A stretch of DNA of 11,695 nucleotides, from NCBI GenBank assembly GCA_943704415.1, contig CALSCO010000406.1:1-11695 (forward strand), written 5' to 3'. A program made the position numbers and the translations under genes. A model generated the notes under the pieces. That model saw only the letters and a list, made by a program, of their open reading frames with translations, was not told the origin of the DNA and did not search any database. How positions within the stretch are numbered: position 1 is the first letter of the stretch; each line of letters starts with the position of its first letter. Origin of the DNA: Parvularia atlantis (lineage: Eukaryota > Opisthokonta > Rotosphaerida). Shown one piece after another: positions 1 to 7,393 of this stretch.

Positions 1-110
1 GGAAGGAGCGGGCGGGTGGCGGAGGGGCGGCGGAGGGCGCGCCGTGAGCGGTGAACAGAGCGCGACGCGGAGGACGCACCATGATGCCTGTGCGCGGGTC
101 CGAAACGATG

Positions 111-202
111 CTGCGCCCATGATGACCGTGCGTGGCCGCCAGACAGCGCGGCGCCCATGCTGGCCGTGCGTGGCCGCCAGACAGCGCTGCGCCCATGATG
201 AC
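111..202. repeat. 38-bp tandem repeat, about 2.4 copies, upstream of AP-5 zeta
   Basis: Units lie at 111-148, 149-186 and a partial copy at 187-202. The two full units differ at only three positions and share the core GTGCGTGGCCGCCAGACAGC. A more diverged stretch at about 79-110 may be an older copy. Each unit carries ATG triplets. The ATG at 119 is in frame with the chosen start at 221 and would add 34 residues encoded by the repeat. The repeat is probably 5' leader or promoter, because the unit length is not a multiple of three and the encoded residues look unlike the protein that follows. Confidence 0.85.
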
Positions 203-220
203 AACACACGCGACGCAGCC

Positions 221-3200
221 ATGGCGGATCCGACGCACGACGAGCGCGCGATGGACGACGACCAGGACGACGGCGACGAGGAGGACGAGGAGGAGGAGGA
301 CGACGTCGAGGAGGAGCAGGACGATGAGGCCGATGCCGATGCGGCCGCCGTCGAGACGCGCACCGTGCGCGTGCTGCGCGCGACGGCCCAGGCGCGCGGG
401 CGCGAGTGCGTCGACGCGCTGATCGAGCTGTGCACGCTGTGCGCGTCGTCGCCCGCGCCGATTGCCCTGCGCCCCGAGACCGTGCGGCTCCTGTGCGCCG
501 GGCCCGCGCGTGATCGCGACCGTGCTGACGCTGTGGGTGGCAGATACAGCATCCTGTCCGAGCCGCAGCAGGGCCCGCCGCGTGTGCGCCTGCTGTGCGC
601 GCGGGCACTGCTTGACGCCGCGCCGTCCAAGACGCTCACAATGAGCAGGTGCGACGAACCGTGTCCGTGTGCTTCGCTCACGTTGCATCGCGCAAGCTTC
701 GACCCGCCCGTCGACCGCCGGCAGCTGCCGTATGTCTTCCCGCTGCTCGTCGCGAGGGGCGAGCGCGCCGTGCTGCGCAAGCACCTGCCGCTGCTCGTGC
801 GCTCGGCGGTCGCGGCCGAGCAGGACGTGCGCACGGCTGCCTACGCTGCGCTCGGGCGACTCGGTCTGTAGCGCAATGCGCGCGCTTGCGGCCGGGCTGA
901 CGCGCAACGTAGCTTTTGACCTTGGGCGCCCGCCCGTGCCGCTCGACGGCATCGACGTGCAGATGCGCGAGCTGCTGCGCAATGCCAGCACCGTCTCAGC
1001 CTCGAAGCCCGCAGCCACCGGCTCTTGTGCGCATCCCGCAACGCTATGGGACGCGGCTGACGGCACGCGGCACAGTCTGGGGCAAGCAGCCCGTGGCCGC
1101 GACGCCGTGCACCGAGATTGACGGGAGCCCGCTGCGCGAGTTTTTCACGGCGCTCAACCACTCGAGTGCGTCGGTCGCGTGCCGTTTACGCCTGCCGCCA
1201 CTGATCGCCGCGCACGCATCGCAGCTGCCTACACGCCTGACCAGCTGCTCAACGTGTACACGTTCTCGATGCTGCGCCCGTGGCTGACTGCTGTCTTCCT
1301 GTCGGACGGTGCGCGCGCGCGCGTACGTTGTGCCATGGCTCGCTGATCGCGTCGCTGGCAGAGGGGCGCGAGGCCAAGCCTATCGACCCGGACCTGCTCG
1401 AGGTCATCGTCAAGTACTGCGTGCGCCTGATCGAGCAGGGCGAGGTGCTGTGGAACCCGACGCTGCCCGACTACCGCGCCCGTCACGCTGGGTACGCTAG
1501 CGGGTGATGAGTGGGGCGTGCTGACGGCGCTGTGCGCAGCGTGACGAAGAGCCTGCGTGCGGGGGCGGTGCTGCCCGCAGCGGACGTCGACTACATGGCC
1601 GTCGAGGCGGCACTTGTCGAGGCCGTGCACTTGCTCAGCACGCTGTGCCAGGTCGAGACCGCGCTGGTGTGTCCGCGCAGCTTGTTTGCCGGGCCGCTGA
1701 CGCCTGCGCGTAGATCGCGCGCCTCATGCCGATGATGAAGCGGCTGTACAACCGCAACATCTCGCTGCCGGCGCCGCACGGGCTTGTCTTTGTCGCGCTC
1801 GCGCAATTCTTCGCGGCGCACGCCTCGACCGTCGTGTACGACCCGGACCCGGTCTACGCCTCGCTCTTCCAGACGTTTCTCTCGGCGCACTACGCCGACG
1901 CCACCGTCGCCTTCGAGGTCATGCGCTTCTGCGTCCGCTTCGCCGGCTCGCTCGCGCGCCAGAGCAAGCTGTTTGACCGGTGTGTGGCCGCGCGGCATGC
2001 GCACGCAACTGCTAAACCGCGCCGCGCACAAGTTACTTCCCGTCGATCATCAAGCTTGTCGCGTGGCACCCGCAGGTGCTGGCCGAGGACCTGCTGGCGC
2101 TCCTGCCGACGATGGTGCACGGCGGCACCTTTGTCGAGCTGCTGCACAGCCTGCTCGACCTGCCCGTGATCTCCGCCGCGCTTGAGCACCTCAGCAGGAA
2201 CAAGGGTGCGCGCGCGCTCGTGCTCTGACGGACGCTGCTGACATGCGCGCGCGCAGACCTGCTCAACATCTCGCCTGACCTCCCGCCCGAGCAGATGGTC
2301 GCCGCAAGCGCCAACCGCGCGCTCTTCAACTACATCCTGCGCTCCGAGGCCGGTATGCTTGCGCCTGCATGGGGCGTTGCTTGTGCTGACAGCCGCGCGA
2401 CCAGGCATCGGCAACTACAACTTCTGGTCGCCGACGACGTGGCCGCTGCTGCTCGAGTTTTACCAGTCGGTGCGTGTGCGCACTGTGGGTGCCGCACTGT
2501 GGGCTGACTCGCATTTCAGAAGCTGCCGGCGTCAGCGCGCGTGCTGTGCTGCGGCGCGCTCGTGCCGCATCTCGTCACGGCCTACACGCGCATCGCGCTC
2601 GCGCGCCTGAGCCAGGACGACCTCGAGACCCTCATCCCGATCATCTTTGAGCGCGTCGCGCAGGTGTGTGGTGCACTGGACAGCCATGCTCTGCCTCAAC
2701 CGCGCCGCGCGCAGATCTACCCGCTGCAGCAGTTTGTCGGCCCGACGGTCAAGGCGTTGATGAACATGCTCGTGGCCATCGTGACCAGGCAGCCGCACCT
2801 TGGTGTGCCGTCGCCTTCACGTGCATTCATGCGCTGACGGCATGACGCGCAGTTCTCTCGCTGCGGCGGCTGTTTCTCGAGTTTCTCGACACGCGCGCCA
2901 ACAGCGAGGGTCGCGAGGAGCTGCTCATCCACGTCGCGACGCTCGTTGGCACGTACGCCACGCCCATGGTCGACCCGTCGCTCGCGGGCGAGGTGCTGTA
3001 CGAGTTTTACGAGGTGCACACGCTCTGCTGGCTGTGCGCTGCTGAGCCGCTTGTGCGCAGGCGATCGAGCTGCTCGCGTACGAGGCCAACATGACCATCG
3101 CCGCCAACGTCGCCGGCGAGGCCACGCCCGACACGAGCTCGTCGTTGTGCGTGCACCCGTGCCGCGCGTGTTCGCCTGACGCTGTCGTTGCATGCAGCAA

Positions 3201-3735
3201 GCACCTCCGCCAGTCGTTATCGTCGGGCGACGAGAGCTTTCTGTCGACGCGCATGCTTTCGGCGCTCATCTCGGCCCTGGCCAAGCTCGCCGCGCGCTCG
3301 CCCGACCTCATCCCCCGCGCGCTGCTCTGCATCTCCAAAGTGGTCAAGGTGCGCTCGTTTGTGCTGCTGCTCGCAGCGGACTGCTGACACAGACGCAGAG
3401 CCACCAGCGGTACGTGAGCGCCTCGTCGCAGCGCGACCGCTCGCTGCTGCAGCGCGCCAACGAGCTCTCGCGGCTGTTGCGCATGCCCAGGTGCGCATAT
3501 CGCGGTCGTCGTCTTGCGCTCACACGTTTTGCGCAGCGTCGCGTCGGCCATCCTCGACCCGCCGATCGGGCGCGCGGTCGAGGGCGCGGCGGCCAGCTCG
3601 TCGCACGTCGACCGCAACTCGTCGCTGCCGCTGCTGCTCTTCCCCGCGCACGACGACCCGCGCCGCGACGACCTCTACGCCGAGGGCGTGCCGCACGCGA
3701 CATGGCCCGCGCTACACGCCTTCACAGTCGCCTGA
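221..3735 (+). CDS. AP5Z1: AP-5 adaptor complex subunit zeta (AP5Z1-like), 19 exons
   Basis: Zeta is a large structural subunit of the AP-5 adaptor, which works with the SPG11/SPG15 proteins in late endosome-lysosome sorting. Exons: 221-492, 544-648, 697-863, 913-1026, 1076-1165, 1225-1308, 1362-1491, 1540-1666, 1714-1979, 2033-2205, 2257-2352, 2405-2469, 2520-2663, 2715-2802, 2853-3013, 3061-3146, 3198-3348, 3399-3490, 3537-3735. Splicing gives 869 residues, against about 807 in human AP5Z1. Family landmarks in the right order are TEIDG followed by FFTAL (about 231-243), FSMLRPWL (about 260), YCVRLIEQ, a YFPSIIKLVAW block (about 453), LLALLPTMV, SLLDLP (about 492), LAARSPDLIPRA (late), and RANELSRLLRMPS with SSLPLLL near the C terminus. 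The protein is an all-helical solenoid with no membrane segment. Residues 11-45 are almost purely Asp/Glu, which is not in the human protein. The start at 221 is chosen because the acidic segment follows it directly; ATG 119 is in frame upstream. Introns 1 and 2 are stopless multiples of three, so their splicing is slightly less certain. Confidence 0.93.
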
Positions 3736-3951
3736 TCGATCCTCGCCACGCGCTTACCATCATGGCGTCTTTGTGACTGCGAGACATGCGGATGCCATCA
3801 TGGCGGGGGAGAGAGGGCGCTGACGCGGCGCACGGCGCACGGCGCACGGCGCAGGACACGCGGCGCGGCGAGGCGGGACCCCCCCACGGGCGCGGTCGCG
3901 GAACGTACGCACGAGGCGCAGCAGCAGCCGCACCAGCAACAGCCGCGAGAC
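3736..3951. promoter_or_regulatory. AP5Z1-cornichon intergenic region with duplicated CCATCATGGCG motif
   Basis: This 216-nt spacer holds the cornichon promoter and leader. An identical 11-mer, CCATCATGGCG, occurs at 3757-3767 and 3795-3805. It resembles the YY1-type ATGGCG core seen near start sites in other eukaryotes (established for animals; its use here is inference). Each copy also opens a tiny upstream reading frame: ATG 3762 reads five codons including the stop, and ATG 3800 reads eight. A heptamer GGCGCAC is repeated almost four times at 3827-3853. No protein gene is seen here. Confidence 0.5.
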
Positions 3952-4622
3952 ATGGACGCCGAGGCCGTGATGTTTATGCTCGCGCTCATCATGGCGGCCA
4001 TCCTGCTCTTCGCGACCGTCTACTTTGTGCGTGCGCGCACTCGCCGGTGTGCTGCGGCCGCTCACGCGCGGTCGCCGACGCACAGGTGTTCATGTACGAG
4101 GACCTCAAGTCGGACTTTGTCAACCCGCGCGACTTTTGCGCGCAGCTGAACCCCGTGCGTCAGCGAGCTCCTGTCCGAGCGGGGCCGGCGCACTCACGCA
4201 CACCGCACACATGCGCGCAGTACGTGCTGCCGGAGATGATTGGGCACGCAGCCCTCACGGCCGTCTTCCTGCTGTTGATGAGCTGGACCGCGTTCCTCAT
4301 CAACGTGCCGCTCGTCGCCTACAACGCGTACAAGTGCGCATTGCCGGACATTACGCTGCTCTGTGCTGCTCTGCGCTCACAACCCGCACTCGCAATGTGC
4401 CGCGCATCCGCGCAGGATCTACAAGGACAAGCATATGTACGACCCGACCAACATCATCGTCGCTGTGCACCAAAAAGAGCAGGAGGGCTTCGTCAAGCTC
4501 GCCTTCTACCTGCTCTGCTTCTTCTACTACCTCTACCGGTGCGCCGTCGCGCGGATGGGCGGGACGAATGTTGATGGCGCACACGCACGCACAGGATGAT
4601 CCTCGGCCTCATCAACTCGTAG
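3952..4622 (+). CDS. CNIH: Cornichon family ER cargo receptor (Erv14/CNIH-like), 5 exons
   Basis: Cornichon/Erv14 proteins are small ER membrane cargo receptors that load transmembrane proteins into COPII vesicles. Exons: 3952-4026, 4086-4154, 4221-4333, 4416-4538, 4595-4622; the product is 135 residues (yeast Erv14 about 138, human CNIH1 about 144). A hydrophobic segment fills most of residues 6-25. It is followed by the signature YEDLKSDFVNPRDFCAQLNP and then the LPEMIGHA motif. A second hydrophobic segment lies at about 58-83, then KHMYDPTNII, and a third segment (about 113-134) ends in the family-typical YLYRMILGLINS. The ATG is the first in frame and directly starts the first membrane helix. 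The third intron (4334-4415, 82 nt) is the longest in the window. The gene lies between two other endomembrane genes on the same strand. Confidence 0.95.
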
Positions 4623-5199
4623 AACGCCACCGCCGCACGCGCTTGGGATGGCAGTGAGGGCCGTGGATTTGTTCTGAGCGAGGACGCGCAGACACAACGA
4701 GTGCAGTGAGCTGGCGGCGGCGGCTTCCTGCCGCAGCTGCACAACTTCCGCCGCTGGCGGCGATCAGGCCATGTTGCACATCTCGGTGGCCAGCGAGAGC
4801 AGCGAGCACCAGCAGCGGTCACGGCGTGGTGGCCTCACGCGCGACAACCGGCTGGACGATCTGCACAGCACAGTCAGCAGCACACCGTGATGAAGCACAA
4901 GCACAAGGGCGCGCGTCGCCAGCTGATCGCACGCGCGCGAGCGGTGCCCCCCTGTCCCTTTCGCCGCTTCCTCTCCGTGCCGTGCCCGACAAGAACGACT
5001 CGGGCGAGCTCGTTGGTCTCGAGTGGCTAACTCAAAGCCCATGCATGCCTACGCCCCAGTTCCACCTCAAGCTTTACCTGCTTTGCAGCGCCTCGCGCGT
5101 CACCCACAGGCATGGCCGCGCCACGTCGCGCCTCAGTCGCCGCCTGCTCACTCGCGGCGCCTGTCAGGCACCGCCCCGCCCCGCCCCGCCCACGACGCG
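4623..5199. other. 577-nt gap between cornichon and ZFPL1; unassigned open stretch on + strand
   Basis: This is the largest gap in an otherwise packed window. A + frame is open from 4693 to a TGA at 4888-4890. From ATG 4771 it encodes a short Ser/His/Asp-rich peptide (SVASESSEH, then LTRDNRLDDLHSTVSS) that looks more like real protein than the Arg/Pro-rich shadows nearby. Just before it, 4654-4691 has intron-like ends (GTGAGG ... TTCTGAGC ... CGCAG). A second intron-like segment with a CTAAC branch candidate lies at about 5012-5059. On the minus strand, 4754-4796 also has intron-like ends. I could not assemble a recognisable protein on either strand. It may be a small gene, a diverged remnant, or untranslated sequence. 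Confidence 0.35.
5171..5191. promoter_or_regulatory. Tandem GC-box-like CCGCC/CCCGC run before ZFPL1
   Basis: Four back-to-back period-5 CCGCC units end 8 nt before the ZFPL1 ATG at 5200. They resemble clustered GC boxes (Sp1/KLF-type sites in animals). At this position they would fall inside or at the very edge of the leader. The element could equally be low-complexity sequence in a GC-rich genome. Confidence 0.4.
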
Positions 5200-6562
5200 A
5201 TGGGTCTGTGCAAGTGCCGCGTGGTGACGAACCTGTTCTGCTTCGAGCACAAGACGAACGTGTGCGAGAAGTGCATCGTGGCGACGCATCCGCGCGTGCG
5301 TCCTTCGTGCTCGACCGTTTGCCTCTCTCGTCTGAGCCGTGCGCCGTGTGCCGTGTCGCGTGCAGTGCGTGGTCAAGTCGTACCTGCAGTGGCTGCAGGA
5401 CAGCGACTACGACAGCTCGTGCGCGCTGTGCCGCGGCTCGCTGGCGACGGGCGACGTTGTGCGGCTGACGTGCCTCGGTGCGTCGCTCTGGTGTCTTTGC
5501 GGTGGTGCTGAGCGGAGGGGCGGGCGGCAGACCTGTACCACCGCGCGTGCCTCGACGGCTACGCCGCGTCGCTGCCGGAGCACACGGCACCGTCGGGCTT
5601 TGCCTGCCCCAAGTGCGGGGTGCGTCGATGCGCGCCCGTCGATGTGCCCTGGGCAATGGTGCTCACGTTCGACTCAGGTGCCCATCATTCCGCCCGAGAA
5701 CTCGGCGTCGCCCGTGGCCATGGGCGTGCGCCTTGCGCTGCGCACGTCGCCCTGGGCCAAGCCCATCCTCGGCATCCAGGTGCGCGCTCCGCTCTCTCGT
5801 CCGGTCCGTCGCTGACCTCAGCGCGCCAGGACGTCGTGGCAAACGGCAGCGGCGCGTTTGAGGCGAGGCCAGTGGCTGGGGGCGGCGGTGAGGGTGCGCA
5901 CGGCGACGGCAAGAAGTCGGCCACTGTCAGCGCCGGGCCATGTGCGTGCTGCCTCGAGCGCACCCTCCGCTCGGCTTATGTGGACGCGCAGCGATCGCTG
6001 GGCAGGCCGTGCTGTCGAGGAAACAGCAGTCGGCGGCGATGGCCACGGCCGCAGCGTACGTGCAGCAGGGCGTCGGCGGCGTCTCGAGCACGACCATGTG
6101 CGCATGTCGGTGGCACTGCGGCCTCAGCTGACCTCTGTCCCAGCTCGGACGACGCGGACGAGGAGCTGCACAAGTACAAGCACCGCAAGGGCTTCTTCAC
6201 GCGCCTGCTGCAGATGTCGTTCTGGTGCGCACACCTCGCGCCCATCCGGCGCATCTCACCCGCGTCCGTGCCAGGCACATCAACGGCCAGGGCGACCTCG
6301 TGCTCAACGTGCCGAGGCTACTGCTGTTTCTGTTCTTCGTGTCGGTCGTCGTCGTGGGCGCGATCGTGTACTACAACCAGGTGCGCCCGCTCGCGCAGCA
6401 GCACGGCCGACTGACCCGGACGCACAGCTCGGCGACACCTCCCAGGTGCGCTCGTTCGTCATCTCCAAGGGCGTCGGGCTGGGCGTGGGCACGGCGGGCG
6501 GCCCAGGGGGCGCGGCCGCAGCGGCCGCCGGGGTCAGTGAGGGCGATGGCTTTGACGCATAG
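5200..6562 (+). CDS. ZFPL1: ZFPL1-like Golgi zinc-finger membrane protein, 9 exons
   Basis: ZFPL1 is an integral cis-Golgi protein with cytosolic zinc fingers; in animals it binds the golgin GM130 and helps maintain cis-Golgi structure. Exons: 5200-5295, 5366-5477, 5531-5619, 5678-5779, 5830-5941, 5992-6097, 6144-6224, 6275-6380, 6428-6562. The 312-residue product matches the family length (human about 310). The N terminus MGLCKC, then NLFCFEH and VCEKC, forms the B-box-like finger (C4, C6, C14, H17, C22, C25, H30, C33). [15 protein letters not shown] is a family hallmark. The RING-like part uses C51, C54, C68, H73, C76, C95 and C98, followed by PIIPPEN and WAKPILGI. Residues 134-200 are a low-complexity linker. 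A hydrophobic helix of Leu/Phe then Val lies at about 245-265. After it comes a tail of about 45 mostly Gly/Ala residues, distinct from what I recall of animal homologues. The next gene starts 10 nt downstream. Confidence 0.94.
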
Positions 6563-6572
6563 ATTGACTGCG

Positions 6573-7384
6573 ATGGCTGCGCCAAAGCCGTCCGTGGTCA
6601 CGTCGCTCGTGAAGGCCGCACTCGGCAGCAAGGCACGAACACGCCCGTCGATGCGGCTACCTCGCTGACGGGCGCCGGCAGGGCCAGGCGCTGTCGGACG
6701 ACCCGGCCGAGCTCGACCGGCAGGTGATCGCGATGCTGGCGGCCGAAGCGCGCGAGAACCGCCGCCGCTACGACGCGCTCGGGCCGGGCGCGCTCGTGAC
6801 GCCGACGGGGCGGTGCGGCGGCTGCTGCTGCTCGTCGTGTGGCGCGCGCATCGGGGCTGAGCGCGTCGCCCGCAGCGTGCGGCGCGCGCCCGTCGCCACC
6901 GTCAATAAGCGCTTCCTGCTCAACATGGTCCGCAGCGCCGACGCGACCAACGAGAGCCTGTGGTACGCCGAGCACCGCGCCGCGCGTCGGCGGCTCGAGG
7001 CGCTCGAGGAGCGGTGCGATCGCCGTGCCGCGCGTGTGCTCGGTGCTGAGCCGCTGGGCGCGCAGCTTCTCGGACCGCGACAGCGATCCCGAGCGCCGTG
7101 TGGACGATGCTCGTTCGCCTGCGCCTGGCCGTGCACCGTCGCTTGGTCGGGAACGACCTCGCTCTCCTTCGCCCACGCGTCGGCCGTCACCAGCACGTCG
7201 CTCACGTTCGCCTTCGCCCTCACCTGCGCCTTCGCAACGTCGGCCGTCACCACCGGCACGCAGGCGATCGCGCTCGCCGGTCGACGGCTCAGACGAGGAC
7301 GACCGCTCCGAGCGCAAGAAGCACAAGAAGCGCAAGAAGCATAAGGACCACAAGCACAAGAAGCACAAGAGGCACAGCGACTAA
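6573..7384 (+). CDS. Small RS-rich nuclear protein with Lys/His-rich tail, 4 exons, family uncertain
   Basis: Exons: 6573-6632, 6682-6812, 6876-7013, 7066-7384, giving 215 residues. The N-terminal half is helical and charged. A conserved-looking block NKRFLLNMVRSADATN (about 74-89) precedes an Arg/Glu helix. Residues about 110-190 are an RS/SP-type domain (repeated RSPSP, RRPSP, RSRSP). The C terminus is a run of KKHKKRKKHK-like repeats. This composition is typical of splicing-associated nuclear proteins. The NKRFL..N block faintly recalls the start of animal NKAPD1 (C11orf57), but I cannot claim that family. Intron 1 (6633-6681) appears to be GC-AG. The last exon favours T-ending Arg and Pro codons (CGT, CCT), unlike its neighbours, and contains an internal direct repeat. 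The start lies 10 nt after the ZFPL1 stop, and the stop faces the TPR gene's stop 9 nt away. Confidence 0.8.
6633..6681 (+). other. Probable GC-AG intron
   Basis: The 49-nt segment starts AAG|GCACGA and ends with GCTGACGG 10-17 nt before GGCAG|G, so its acceptor and length are typical of the window while its donor is GC. Joining phase 0 keeps the frame into GQALSDD. A GT donor at 6609 (GTGAAG) would also keep frame but makes a 73-nt intron and removes eight residues; it is the competing reading. Confidence 0.6.
7178..7260. repeat. Internal direct repeat in the RS domain
   Basis: The 15-mer CGTCGGCCGTCACCA begins at 7178 and again at 7238, exactly 60 nt apart and so in the same frame. Both copies encode RRPSP. 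The intervening bases are also a TCGCCT/TCGCCC repeat. This looks like in-frame slippage or duplication expanding the RS domain. Confidence 0.75.
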
Positions 7385-7393
7385 CCCCCGTCT

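Noticed and set aside
44-220. Upstream extension of AP-5 zeta from a GTG at 44
   Set aside because: GTG is not an expected start for a nuclear gene, and the segment is mostly the 38-bp repeat. ATG 119 remains a possible alternative, but 221 fits better.
2925-3617. 230-residue open frame on the minus strand
   Set aside because: It is antisense to conserved AP-5 zeta exons, and its composition is that of a shadow.
221-3735. AP-5 zeta as a frameshifted pseudogene
   Set aside because: Each stop or frame change falls inside a segment of about 50 nt with donor, branch and acceptor signals. Removing all 18 gives a full-length 869-residue protein.
4771-4890. A SNARE of the Bet1/Sft1 type, suggested by the DNRLDDLHSTVSS stretch
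   Set aside because: No heptad continuation or membrane anchor could be found in any downstream frame, so the family call is unsupported.
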